From: Flavobacteriaceae bacterium
GTDB taxonomy: Bacteria > Bacteroidota > Bacteroidia > Flavobacteriales > Flavobacteriaceae
Assembly (NCBI GenBank): GCA_028280265.1
Contig: JANQMD010000004.1
Span: 1 to 64,000, forward strand
DNA: 64,000 nt
Direction: 5' to 3'
The notes under the pieces are model-generated. The model saw only the letters and a program-made list of their open reading frames with translations. It searched no databases and was not told where the DNA came from. Position 1 is the first letter of the stretch. Every line of letters starts with the position of its first letter. Made by a program: the position numbers and the translations under genes. Of the stretch, positions 1-7,884 are shown one piece after another.

Positions 1-94
1 CAATTATCAATTATCAATTATCAATTATCAATTATCAATTATCAATTATCAATTATCAATTATCAATTATCAATTATCAATTATCAATTATCAA
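1..94. repeat. Tandem 7-bp repeat (CAATTAT), 13 copies
   Basis: The first 91 bases are thirteen perfect copies of CAATTAT, followed by CAA. The window starts inside the array, so the true copy number is unknown and probably higher. The reverse complement of the same unit (ATAATTG) forms the array at 36539-36586. The array lies downstream of the ACMSD gene on the minus strand, and what lies on its other side is outside the window. Nothing else is recognisable in 95-180. Confidence 0.95.
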
Positions 95-180
95 GATTAG
101 ACATTAATTTTCCTCTTTTTCATAATTGAGAATAAATTTTTCACAATTTCATAGCTAGAAAATTATTAGACTTCCACTTT

Positions 181-1269
181 TTATTGATTATTGATAATTG
201 TTTTCACAAGTTCTTGTTTCCCTTTTTCATCATCTCCATACAACCATTGCAGTACATTGTCTTCCCATATTGCATCGTACTGTTGGGAGTTGATGATTTC
301 TCTTTCTACTGCCAAGTCTAAAATTTTTCCAGGATAAGAAGACTGGTTTTCACTTTCCATTTCCCCTAGTGGATAAGGATCGTCCAAGCCCATGAGCACT
401 TGATTAACTCCTTGATTTTTAATCAATAACTCTAATGATCCTGTATCGTGCACCAACGTGTCGAAAAAGATATTCTTGTGCCCAACAGCTTTTCTTGGGT
501 GCTCTTTTCCTTCAAAAAGATCGGGTCTTCCGTCAAAACCTTGAATCCTTCTTCCTAAGTTCATTTGAGCCAACTGACCACCATGTGCAAAGCAGACACG
601 CATGCTTGGATATTTCTCATAATAGCCATTCAATGTTAAAAAGTGATAAGCATCTGCACATTGTGCAAGCATCCATATCAAATGAAAACGCCAAGAGGTA
701 TTCTGTAGTTTGATAAATTTTTCTCCATCGTAAGGGTGGATTTCTACTGCTAAATTGTATTTGTCTGCTAACTCAAATATTTTCTCGTTCTCTTCATCAA
801 AAATACAACGCCAAGTTCCAATCGTATCCATGTAGTGTGTTGGTAAACACAACAAACGCATTCCTAACTCTTCTACACAACGTTCTATCTCCCAACATGC
901 TCCCCGAACAAAACCCGGATGCACTACAAAACCACAAGTAAATTTTGAAGGATTGTCGTGTTGAATTCTAGCATTGAAATCATTCTGAAAGCGCAACGCT
1001 TGTTTCATTTCTTCCACTCTCAATCCATTTCCATAGAGTTGGGATAGATTTAAGACAACAGCGTGATCGATATTGAACTTCTCCATCCATGCTAACTTTT
1101 CATTCAGAAAAAAACTCGAATCAGTCACTGGTCGACTCCAATCTTTTTGTAGCATATACTTGCGATCTTTGTCTACCCAAAAAATCCCTTTGTCTTTCAT
1201 ATACTGAGGAATTTCCTCAGGATAAGGAAGTAAGTGTGAGTGTCCGTTGATTCTTAATTTTCGCTTCAT
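181..1269 (-). CDS. nbaD: 2-amino-3-carboxymuconate-6-semialdehyde decarboxylase (ACMSD)
   Basis: This 362-residue amidohydrolase-2 family enzyme removes CO2 from 2-amino-3-carboxymuconate semialdehyde, which diverts the kynurenine pathway away from quinolinate. The zinc-site residues are visible: H10 and H12 in NGHSHLLP, the His of EIHPYD, the His of FAHGGQ and the Asp of GLDDPYP. I chose the ATG at 1269, not an upstream one, because it forms a 4-bp ATGA overlap with the stop of the preceding thioesterase gene. It is the last gene of the kynurenine operon. Its final codons (181-200) resemble the neighbouring ATAATTG repeat unit. The function is a family assignment that the 3-hydroxyanthranilate dioxygenase and aminomuconate-semialdehyde dehydrogenase genes in the same operon strengthen. 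Confidence 0.9.
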   Translation of the reverse strand: MKRKLRINGHSHLLPYPEEIPQYMKDKGIFWVDKDRKYMLQKDWSRPVTDSSFFLNEKLAWMEKFNIDHAVVLNLSQLYGNGLRVEEMKQALRFQNDFNARIQHDNPSKFTCGFVVHPGFVRGACWEIERCVEELGMRLLCLPTHYMDTIGTWRCIFDEENEKIFELADKYNLAVEIHPYDGEKFIKLQNTSWRFHLIWMLAQCADAYHFLTLNGYYEKYPSMRVCFAHGGQLAQMNLGRRIQGFDGRPDLFEGKEHPRKAVGHKNIFFDTLVHDTGSLELLIKNQGVNQVLMGLDDPYPLGEMESENQSSYPGKILDLAVEREIINSQQYDAIWEDNVLQWLYGDDEKGKQELVKTIINNQ

Positions 1270-1679
1270 TCTGTTGGTTTGGTTTGTATGCAAATCATTG
1301 TTCCTTGCAATGTTGCAAAAATAGTTTCTTCTTTGTCGTCTGTCACTTTTGCTTCACAAAACACTAAGGTTTTCCCAGTCTTTACAACTTTACCTATAGC
1401 TATAATTTTGTCTGATATTGCTGCTTTCATGAGATTCGTTTTAAACTCAACGCTTAAAACTTCAGATCCTTTTGGCATTGTGGTTAGTGCGGCGTACCCA
1501 CAGGCGACATCGGCGATACTGGTAATGACACCAGCATGAAAATAACCATGTTGCTGTGTTAAACTCTCTTTTTTCTCACAGGCAATTTTTACCATTCCTT
1601 TTTCAATGGAAATAATTTTTGCTCCCAAGGTTTTCATAAATCCTTGCCGATCAAAACTCCTCTTTGCCTCTTCAATCAT
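1266..1679 (-). CDS. PaaI-type hot-dog thioesterase
   Basis: This 137-residue single hot-dog domain protein is probably an acyl-CoA thioesterase or hydrolase of the PaaI/4HBT group. The helix motif HGYFHAGVITSIADVACG matches the HGG...D pattern around the catalytic Asp, followed by GSEVLSVEFKTNLMKAA. The ATG at 1679 leaves an 8-bp gap to the dioxygenase upstream; longer in-frame starts would run into that gene. The stop overlaps the ACMSD start by four bases, which suggests translational coupling. The substrate is unknown. Its place in the kynurenine operon suggests clearing of a CoA ester or a reactive intermediate, but no step of the known pathway needs a thioesterase. Confidence 0.8.
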   Translation of the reverse strand: MIEEAKRSFDRQGFMKTLGAKIISIEKGMVKIACEKKESLTQQHGYFHAGVITSIADVACGYAALTTMPKGSEVLSVEFKTNLMKAAISDKIIAIGKVVKTGKTLVFCEAKVTDDKEETIFATLQGTMICIQTKPTE

Positions 1680-1687
1680 GGATAGGC

Positions 1688-2239
1688 TTATTTCTTCATT
1701 TCGTTCTTTGAAAGAAAATTCCAAGGAGCTTTCATAACGGTTCCACAAACAGAACAAGTACACTTTTGCTTGTCCGAATAATACTTATCGAAAATAATGG
1801 GCATGTCGGTTTCTATATTATTCAAAGCAAACTCTTCTCGATACAACGGCGAATTGCAATTTTCACAATACCATTCTAAGGCATCCATCATTCCTTCAGG
1901 TCTAGGATATTCAATGACCAAACCAACCGTGTTTTCTTTTCTTTGAGGTGAATGAGGCACTTTTGCTGGCAATAAATAAATATCTCCTTCTTTAATTTCT
2001 ACATCAATTTGCTCACCCTTGTCATCAATAATCTTTAAAATCATATCGCCTTCTACTTGGTAAAAGAACTCGGGCGTTTCATTGTAGTGATAGTCCTTCC
2101 TACTGTTTGGCCCTCCTACGACCATCACTATATATTCGCCGCCATCCCAAACACACTTGTTACCTACTGGGGGCTTTAACAAATGACGATGTTCATCGAT
2201 CCACTTCTGAAAATTTAAAGGTTGTACTAATTGACTCAT
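1688..2239 (-). CDS. nbaC: 3-hydroxyanthranilate 3,4-dioxygenase
   Basis: This 183-residue cupin enzyme cleaves the ring of 3-hydroxyanthranilate with O2 to give 2-amino-3-carboxymuconate semialdehyde. The iron ligands are visible at H51 and E57 (DYHYNETPE) and H96 (KVPHSPQR). The C-terminal rubredoxin-like metal site has two Cys pairs, CENC and CSVC, as in the long bacterial and fungal forms. Length and layout match the family throughout. The product feeds the ACMSD two genes downstream. The preceding 109 bases hold no gene, only AT-rich sequence with repeated AGATTATT-like words. Confidence 0.95.
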   Translation of the reverse strand: MSQLVQPLNFQKWIDEHRHLLKPPVGNKCVWDGGEYIVMVVGGPNSRKDYHYNETPEFFYQVEGDMILKIIDDKGEQIDVEIKEGDIYLLPAKVPHSPQRKENTVGLVIEYPRPEGMMDALEWYCENCNSPLYREEFALNNIETDMPIIFDKYYSDKQKCTCSVCGTVMKAPWNFLSKNEMKK

Positions 2240-2348
2240 AGTTTAGTTTTTTAGATTATTGGATTCTAAGATTATTAGATACTTAGACAAAAGACTTTTT
2301 AAAGTTAACTAAAATGTCTTTGCTCTTTTCTCTTTTTGTCTTTTTTCT

Positions 2349-3125
2349 TTACAGAGACTTCGTTCTACCACCGTCCACTGGCAAATTAATCCCATTGATA
2401 AAGCTAGCTTTTTCACTTGCTAAAAATGTAATGGCAGCAGCCGTTTCTTCTGGTTTGGCAAATCGTTTTGCTGGAGAAGCATTTCGCATAGCTTGCGCAA
2501 CTTCATCAGTTGATTTTCCTGTTTTGTTTGCCTTGTTTTGAATGATCTCATTCAGTCGTTCTGTTTCGGTTGCTCCTGGCAATACGTTGTTCACTGTAAT
2601 TCCAAACTGACCTAGTTCATTGGCCATGGTTTTGGACCAATTAGCTACAGCACCTCGAATGGTATTGGAAACTCCCAAGCCATCTAAAGGTTGTTTTACT
2701 GAAGTAGAAATGATATTGATTATTCTACCATAAGACTGCTCCTTCATATACGGAACTAGTGCTTGAACCAATACGTGATTACATTTTAAATGCATGGTAA
2801 AAGCTCTCTCAAACTCATCGAGTTGCGCATTAAAAACAGGTCCTCCAGCTGGCCCTCCGGTATTGTTAATTAAAATATGATACTGTAGATTGGCTTCCTC
2901 TAAAGCAATTTTCAGTTTTTCTGGATTTGTAAAATCTGCAACAAAATATTGATGATTTTGATTCTCGCTGGGCAGTTCTGCCAAAACTCCTTTCAATTTC
3001 TCTTCATTTCTAGCTACTAAAGTAACATTTGCTCCTTCTTCAGCTAAGGCAATTACTGTTGCTTTCCCTATTCCCTGCGTACTTCCGCATACCAAGGCAT
3101 TTTTATTTTTTAAGTTTAGATTCAT
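2349..3125 (-). CDS. SDR-family protein with a non-canonical active site
   Basis: This 258-residue Rossmann-fold protein has the NAD(P) motif GSTQGIG (14-20) and INNTGG (86-91). The structural Ser region is IISTSV. Where typical SDRs carry YxxxK, this protein reads S153-N-T-I-R157, so the catalytic Tyr is absent and the Lys is replaced by Arg. An SDR subgroup that resembles ketoacyl reductases but lacks the tetrad is known to me. It may use another acid or have lost reductase chemistry. It sits in the kynurenine operon between the GNAT and the dioxygenase genes. No pathway step obviously needs it. The substrate is unknown. Confidence 0.8.
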   Translation of the reverse strand: MNLNLKNKNALVCGSTQGIGKATVIALAEEGANVTLVARNEEKLKGVLAELPSENQNHQYFVADFTNPEKLKIALEEANLQYHILINNTGGPAGGPVFNAQLDEFERAFTMHLKCNHVLVQALVPYMKEQSYGRIINIISTSVKQPLDGLGVSNTIRGAVANWSKTMANELGQFGITVNNVLPGATETERLNEIIQNKANKTGKSTDEVAQAMRNASPAKRFAKPEETAAAITFLASEKASFINGINLPVDGGRTKSL

Positions 3126-3135
3126 TTCTTTTGGT

Positions 3136-3155
3136 ATTCCCGCCTCCGCGAGAAT
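3136..3155. repeat. Short REP-like palindrome (ATTCCCGC...GCGAGAAT)
   Basis: The arms ATTCCCGC and GCGAGAAT surround CTCC, with one mismatch. It lies in the 41-bp gap between the GNAT and SDR genes of the kynurenine operon. It is noticeably GC-richer than its surroundings and resembles the intergenic dyads common in Bacteroidota genomes. Confidence 0.6.
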
Positions 3156-3166
3156 GATATTTTTAG

Positions 3167-3607
3167 TTACTCATAGGTTAGTTTTGCACGTTCACTCATT
3201 TTATCCATGAGTTTCTCTGGGCTTTTTATAGATTCAAATCCAAATTTTTCATACAAAGAATGTGCATCTTTGGTTGCCAGCATCCATCGATCGATATTTT
3301 TCAGACGATCGTCATGTAAAATCTTGTCTATTAAAATTTTTGAATATCCTTTTCCTTGCTCAGACTCCACCACAAAAACATCTAACAAGTATGCAAAGAA
3401 GACATGATCTGTCATCACTCTTGCATAAGCGATTTGTTTTCCTTCCTTGAACAGTCCAAAATTGAGGGTATTGTCTGCTGCTATTTTTTGTTCCTCAAAA
3501 GTTCGTAAACTTCCCCAGTAGGAATTTTTAATGAATGCATAGATCATTTCTAAATCCATATCTTCTCTTTCTACAGAGTAGTATAAATTGTCTTGAAGCT
3601 TAATCAT
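3167..3607 (-). CDS. GNAT-family N-acetyltransferase
   Basis: This 146-residue single GNAT domain is a predicted acetyl-CoA-dependent acyltransferase. The pyrophosphate-binding loop is ESEQGKGYSKILI, the Q/RxxGxG/A signature, after the central strand LLDVFVV. The late LYEKFGFES segment is the usual GNAT beta-5/alpha-4 region. The ATG at 3607 overlaps the stop of the upstream dehydrogenase by 8 bp (ATGATTAA), so the pair is probably translationally coupled; a longer start would overlap that gene deeply. The substrate is unknown. Its position in the kynurenine operon suggests a small amine or amino acid, which is inference. Confidence 0.8.
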   Translation of the reverse strand: MIKLQDNLYYSVEREDMDLEMIYAFIKNSYWGSLRTFEEQKIAADNTLNFGLFKEGKQIAYARVMTDHVFFAYLLDVFVVESEQGKGYSKILIDKILHDDRLKNIDRWMLATKDAHSLYEKFGFESIKSPEKLMDKMSERAKLTYE

Positions 3608-5045
3608 ATTTGATACAAATGTTCTTTGGTTCCGTAAAGAATCGTAAGGCTTCAAAGCCACCTTCTCTTCCCACTCCCGAATTTTTTACTCCTCCAAAAG
3701 GTGTTCTTAAGTCTCTCATTAGCCATGTGTTTACCCAGACTATTCCTGCTTGAATTTGCTTGGTGAGTCGCATCGTTCTGTTCAAATTATTGGTCCAAAT
3801 GGTCGCCGATAAACCGTAGGATACATCATTTGCCATTTCTAAGACTTCCTCCTCACTGTCAAAAGGCATGAGGGTCACAATGGGACCAAAAATTTCTTCC
3901 TGGTTCAGTTTACACTGGTTGTCCTCAACTTCAATAACAGTAGGTTGTAAATAATAACCGTTCTCGGCGTTCTCTACCAATACTTCTTTGCCTCCATACA
4001 AAATCCTTCCTCCGTATTCGGTAGCATTGTCAATGTATGATTTGACTTTTTCTAAGTGAGCTTTTGAGACCAAAGCTCCCACATTTGTCTCTGAATCGAA
4101 TGGATGCCCTACTGTTAATTGAGAAACCGCCGAGATAAAATCTGACTTGAACTGCTCATAGATAGTGCTTTCTACGAAAATTCGACTTCCACACAGGCAA
4201 ATCTGACCTTGATTTGCAAAAGAAGATCGAACCGTAGTGGCTAGCATTTTTTCATAATTACAATCAGCAAAAATGAGATTCGGATTCTTCCCTCCTAGTT
4301 CGAGTGATAATTTTTTAAACATCGGAGCTGCCACACTTGCAATGTGGGCGCCTGTTTTTGTTCCCCCAGTAAACGAAATTGCTTTGATATCTGGATGCTC
4401 TACAATGGCTTGTCCTGTTGTAGTTCCCAAACCATGAACAATATTTAACACACCTTTTGGCAATCCTGCTTCGTTACAAATTTCGCCTAAAAGATAAGCA
4501 GTCACCGGAGTTACTTCGCTAGGCTTGGCAACCACACAATTCCCAGCTGCTAAGGCAGGAGCAATTTTCCAGGTAAATAAATACAAGGGTAAGTTCCAAG
4601 GTGAAATACATCCCACTACCCCAATGGGTTGACGCAATGTAAAATTCATGGCATTCAATCCAACACTTTCATGTGCTTCGGATGCAAACTGAGTGATGGC
4701 ATTGGCAAAAAATTGGAAGTTAGAGGAAGCTCTAGGAATATCGATCGCTTTCGCTAGAGATAAAGGTTTTCCATTGTCTTTTGACTCTGCTTCTGCCAAT
4801 TCGGGCAGTCTCTCAGTGATGATTTGTGCTATTTTTGAGAGAATCTTGGAACGTTCTTCTAAAGTTGTGTTTGACCAACTTGGAAAAGCTTCTTTTGCCG
4901 CTTGATAGGCTTTTTCAACATCTTCACTCCCCGAGTTTGGAATTTGACCATACACTTCTCCCATGGATGGATCATAATTAGCAATCCACCTGTCTGCAAC
5001 AGGAGGTAAATATTCACCATTGATGTAGTTTTGGATTGTCACCAT
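3600..5045 (-). CDS. nbaE: 2-aminomuconate 6-semialdehyde dehydrogenase
   Basis: This 481-residue NAD-dependent aldehyde dehydrogenase oxidises 2-aminomuconate semialdehyde to 2-aminomuconate. N151 lies in SPWNLP, the general base E249 in LELGGKNP, and the nucleophile C283 in GQICLCGS. The sequence is full length and intact. It resembles the ALDH8/hydroxymuconic-semialdehyde subgroup in family terms, and the operon (ACMSD and aminomuconate deaminase nearby) fits that specificity better than a generic aldehyde. The stop overlaps the next gene by 8 bp. Confidence 0.9.
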   Translation of the reverse strand: MVTIQNYINGEYLPPVADRWIANYDPSMGEVYGQIPNSGSEDVEKAYQAAKEAFPSWSNTTLEERSKILSKIAQIITERLPELAEAESKDNGKPLSLAKAIDIPRASSNFQFFANAITQFASEAHESVGLNAMNFTLRQPIGVVGCISPWNLPLYLFTWKIAPALAAGNCVVAKPSEVTPVTAYLLGEICNEAGLPKGVLNIVHGLGTTTGQAIVEHPDIKAISFTGGTKTGAHIASVAAPMFKKLSLELGGKNPNLIFADCNYEKMLATTVRSSFANQGQICLCGSRIFVESTIYEQFKSDFISAVSQLTVGHPFDSETNVGALVSKAHLEKVKSYIDNATEYGGRILYGGKEVLVENAENGYYLQPTVIEVEDNQCKLNQEEIFGPIVTLMPFDSEEEVLEMANDVSYGLSATIWTNNLNRTMRLTKQIQAGIVWVNTWLMRDLRTPFGGVKNSGVGREGGFEALRFFTEPKNICIKYD

Positions 5046-5108
5046 TTTTATGATTCTATGAATTTAATTCTGTCTTGAATTTTTGATTGTATTTTATGAT
5101 CAAAAACT

Positions 5109-5390
5109 TCAATATTTTTTTGATGTTTCACCAATAACTGAAATTAGTAAATCTCCTTCATAAAAATCCCCTTCTGCTGCAATATTCTTCTTCAGTTCTT
5201 CAATAGCTAATGGGATTAAATACTCCAAACTAAATCCTTGACCTATCATCAATCTCATATCTTCAATTTGAAGATCTTTTAGGGCTATTTTCCTTAATTC
5301 ATGACATCTTGTAACAACATGAGAATTAAACTCAGGTTCTCCCCAAACTTCATTTTCTAATTGTTCTAACGTTAAATGAATGTTAGTCAT
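5109..5390 (-). CDS. CdiI-type immunity-like small protein (orphan)
   Basis: This 93-residue acidic protein shows the pattern LEQLE..WGEPEFNSHVV.RCH.LRK, then IEDMRLMIGQGFSLEYLIPLAIE and AEGDFYEGDLL. I recognise that layout from contact-dependent growth-inhibition immunity proteins (CdiI_3-like). No CdiA-type toxin or two-partner secretion gene lies near. It stands alone between the RidA and dehydrogenase genes of the kynurenine operon, with 63 bp to the dehydrogenase and 95 bp to RidA. It may be a cargo or orphan immunity gene picked up by the operon, or a domesticated member with another role. The family match is from memory. Confidence 0.65.
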   Translation of the reverse strand: MTNIHLTLEQLENEVWGEPEFNSHVVTRCHELRKIALKDLQIEDMRLMIGQGFSLEYLIPLAIEELKKNIAAEGDFYEGDLLISVIGETSKKY

Positions 5391-5485
5391 GTATTATTCT
5401 CTTCATTTTGCCTTTACTGCTACAAGACGGACTTAATTTGACAAAGCGAATCAAAAATCAATTGCTACATTATCAAATTAACTCA

Positions 5486-5890
5486 TTAGTTCATTGGCCT
5501 ATAGGCCACCACTTTAATCTCCACCACCAAATCTGGATGCGGTAATTGATGTACAGCCACCGTTGTTCTCGCTGGACCTGTTTCTTTATCAAAGAATTCA
5601 GCATAGGCTTTGTTGTAGCCAGCAAAGTCATTCATGTTCACCAGAAAGCTAGAAACCTCTACAACGTCTTTTAAACTGGCTCCTACTGTTTGTAAATTCC
5701 GATCGATGTTTTGCAATACTTCTCTGGTCTGAGTTTCAATATTCAATCGCTTGGTTCCCATCTCATCGATTATATCGACTCCAGCTATGGTATTGTCTGG
5801 GCGACGGGAACTGGTTCCCGATACGAATATAAAATCTCCGGCCACTTTTACATGTGGATAGGCTCCTCTTGGTGTTACTTTGTTTGACAT
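5486..5890 (-). CDS. nbaF: RidA-family 2-aminomuconate deaminase
   Basis: This 134-residue YjgF/RidA-fold protein probably hydrolyses 2-aminomuconate to 4-oxalocrotonate plus ammonia. The segments [18 protein letters not shown] and [20 protein letters not shown] match the deaminase subgroup, and the Arg of PARTTV is the usual carboxylate anchor. The gene is intact and ATG-initiated. The neighbouring aminomuconate-semialdehyde dehydrogenase makes its substrate, so this assignment is preferred over generic imine deaminase. The enzymes that would take 4-oxalocrotonate to pyruvate and acetyl-CoA are not in the window. Confidence 0.88.
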   Translation of the reverse strand: MSNKVTPRGAYPHVKVAGDFIFVSGTSSRRPDNTIAGVDIIDEMGTKRLNIETQTREVLQNIDRNLQTVGASLKDVVEVSSFLVNMNDFAGYNKAYAEFFDKETGPARTTVAVHQLPHPDLVVEIKVVAYRPMN

Positions 5891-5905
5891 TCTTTATTTC
5901 CTTTA

Positions 5906-5971
5906 GTCACCCTGAACTTGTTTCAGGGTCTCTTTATTTTTGATGTGATGCTGAAACAAGTTCAGCATGAC
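5906..5971. repeat. Double-hairpin REP-like inverted repeat
   Basis: The left half, GTCACCCTGAACTTGTTTCAG (5906-5926), and the right half (5951-5971) are inverted copies with two mismatches. Each half is also a hairpin by itself: CCCTGAA/TTTCAGGG and ATGCTGAA/TTCAGCAT. It fills the gap between the DUF1697 and RidA genes. A transcript could fold here and partly separate the upstream and downstream halves of the kynurenine operon. A related half-site lies near 54487-54511. Confidence 0.85.
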
Positions 5972-5972
5972 G

Positions 5973-6494
5973 CTAATTTTCTACTAATTCTAACAATTTG
6001 TTCGTTGTTCTCCAATTTCTAGAAGTTGCTTTCAGCTCTAACTTCTTTTCAAAACCATGAATGGTTAGTTTGCTCTTTCCAAAACCATTGGGACAATAAA
6101 AATACACAACATCGTCTAAAATGGTAAATTGATCCTCTTCGGATTTATTCATTTCTAAGTGAGTCGTTGTTGTATAATCACTTAAAAAGACCACTAAAAC
6201 CACTTTTTCATTATCGACAGGATAGGGATTGTTCTCTATAATTCTCGATAAGTCTCCGGAGGTTTTTACAATGACTGGAACATCGTAACCAAACTTATCT
6301 TGTATCGCTTCTTTTACCTCTTGCCCTACTACTCCCTTTTCTTTCTCTGTATCTAAAATAATATTACCACTTTGAATGTAAGTCTGAACATTTTTGTATC
6401 CCATGTTATTCAGGAGATCTCTCAAATCTTGCATTGGGAGTTTGTTTTTCCCAGACACATTGATCCCTCTTAACAATACAACAAATCTATTCAT
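5973..6494 (-). CDS. DUF1697-family protein
   Basis: This 173-residue protein has the DUF1697 start VLLRGINVSGKNKLPM, the middle IQSGNIIL and the end ATSRNWRTTNKLLEL. The biochemical function of the family is unknown to me. Its ATG overlaps the stop of the monooxygenase gene by 8 bp (ATGAATAG), so it is likely translated with it. Nothing in the sequence links it to a step of tryptophan catabolism. It may be a passenger of the operon. Confidence 0.85.
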   Translation of the reverse strand: MNRFVVLLRGINVSGKNKLPMQDLRDLLNNMGYKNVQTYIQSGNIILDTEKEKGVVGQEVKEAIQDKFGYDVPVIVKTSGDLSRIIENNPYPVDNEKVVLVVFLSDYTTTTHLEMNKSEEDQFTILDDVVYFYCPNGFGKSKLTIHGFEKKLELKATSRNWRTTNKLLELVEN

Positions 6495-7884
6495 TGACTT
6501 TCTGCCTGACGATTTCTAATACTTTTTTCAACTCGTCTTTGGAATTGATCACAGATTCATCTGTTTCCTGCTTTTCAATCATTTTCAATAAAACAGCATC
6601 TTGCTTTCTCCCTTTTGTCATGGCTTCGTTGTAGCCAATATGCTCGTTAAAAGTAACCAGTGAATATTTTGAAGAGTATTCCTCCGGAAATTCTTGCTCC
6701 AAGGCCATCTCAATTTTACGCTTCTCCTTAAAAATAGGATTTGCCACATGGTCTCTCATCTCATAATAGTTGTCAATTGCTAAGTCAGCAATGGCATCTG
6801 CATCTGCTTTTCTCTTTTGTTGAAACTCAGAAAATACTGTTTCCCAACCTGCCTTGTCGACAGACAGGTTCCCTTCATATCGATCCAAAAACTCATCCAA
6901 TACCAACACATCTTCAAAGGAGGCATTCATCCCCTGACCATAAAAAGGTACTATGGCGTGAGCAGCATCTCCAAGCAATAACGTATTTCCTTTGTACGCC
7001 CATGGATTGCACTTTACGGTTCCTAATTTTCCTGTAGGATTGGTTTCAAATTCATGCAAAATATCAGGAATCAGTTCTAAAGTATCAGGGAAATCTTTCT
7101 CAAAGAATTCTGTAATTTTCTCTTTTGTAACAAGATTCTCAAAATTGTATTCTCCTTCTTTATAACTTAAGAATAAGGTTACAGTAAAGCTACCATCCAT
7201 ATTGGGCAATGCTATGAGCATGTAATTTCCTCTTGGCCAAATATGCAAATGATCTTTGCTAATCAGGTGTTTTCTAGTATCATCAGCAGGGATTTCCAAT
7301 TCTTTGTACCCATGTGTTAGGAACTCTTGCGATACCTGAAACTCTGGATACTGCTGCTCGTAACTTTTTCTCAATGAGGAGCCAGCTCCATCGGTTCCAA
7401 AAATCACATCAGCTTTTACAGAAAACTGCTCTTTGGTTTGATAAGACTCAAATGTGGCTACTTTGTTTTCAATGTCTATTTCGACACATCGATTGTTAAA
7501 ATGTATGGTTACATTTTCATGTTTTTCAGCCTCTGTCAATAAAATTCCATTCAAATCTCCTCGAGAGATGGAGTTGATGTATTCTCCCTTTCTTCCTGAA
7601 TAATTCGATTCAAATGTATTGCTCTGTGCATCATGCATTAATCTACCATGCATGGGAATGCAAATTTCTCTGGCCTTCTCCTCCACACCAGCCAGACGTA
7701 AAGCCTTTAATCCACGATCTGACAACGCTAAATTAATAGATCTCCCAGCTGAAATATCTGTTGTGCGCAAATCAGGTCTGCTCTCGTAGACCTCAACTCT
7801 ATAACCTCTTTGAGCCAGTCTCAAGGCTAACAAAGAGCCACACAAACCTGCGCCAACAATTAATATGTTTTCTTTTTTATTCAT
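6487..7884 (-). CDS. kmo: Kynurenine 3-monooxygenase
   Basis: This 465-residue FAD-dependent hydroxylase converts L-kynurenine plus NADPH and O2 to 3-hydroxykynurenine. The Rossmann motif is VGAGLCGSLLA at the N-terminus. The substrate-side motif SAGRSINLALSDRGL is typical of KMO. The DG motif is FGTDGAGSS, and the FAD ribityl motif LLLGDAAHAIVPFYGQGMN is intact. The C-terminal region is predicted to associate with the membrane in eukaryotic homologues, but no strong transmembrane helix is visible here. It overlaps both neighbours by 8 bp, upstream S41 peptidase and downstream DUF1697 protein. Confidence 0.95.
   Translation of the reverse strand: MNKKENILIVGAGLCGSLLALRLAQRGYRVEVYESRPDLRTTDISAGRSINLALSDRGLKALRLAGVEEKAREICIPMHGRLMHDAQSNTFESNYSGRKGEYINSISRGDLNGILLTEAEKHENVTIHFNNRCVEIDIENKVATFESYQTKEQFSVKADVIFGTDGAGSSLRKSYEQQYPEFQVSQEFLTHGYKELEIPADDTRKHLISKDHLHIWPRGNYMLIALPNMDGSFTVTLFLSYKEGEYNFENLVTKEKITEFFEKDFPDTLELIPDILHEFETNPTGKLGTVKCNPWAYKGNTLLLGDAAHAIVPFYGQGMNASFEDVLVLDEFLDRYEGNLSVDKAGWETVFSEFQQKRKADADAIADLAIDNYYEMRDHVANPIFKEKRKIEMALEQEFPEEYSSKYSLVTFNEHIGYNEAMTKGRKQDAVLLKMIEKQETDESVINSKDELKKVLEIVRQKVNE

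Noticed and set aside
435..713. Plus-strand frame opposite ACMSD
   Set aside because: It is fully contained in a confidently assigned enzyme gene and has no recognisable protein features.
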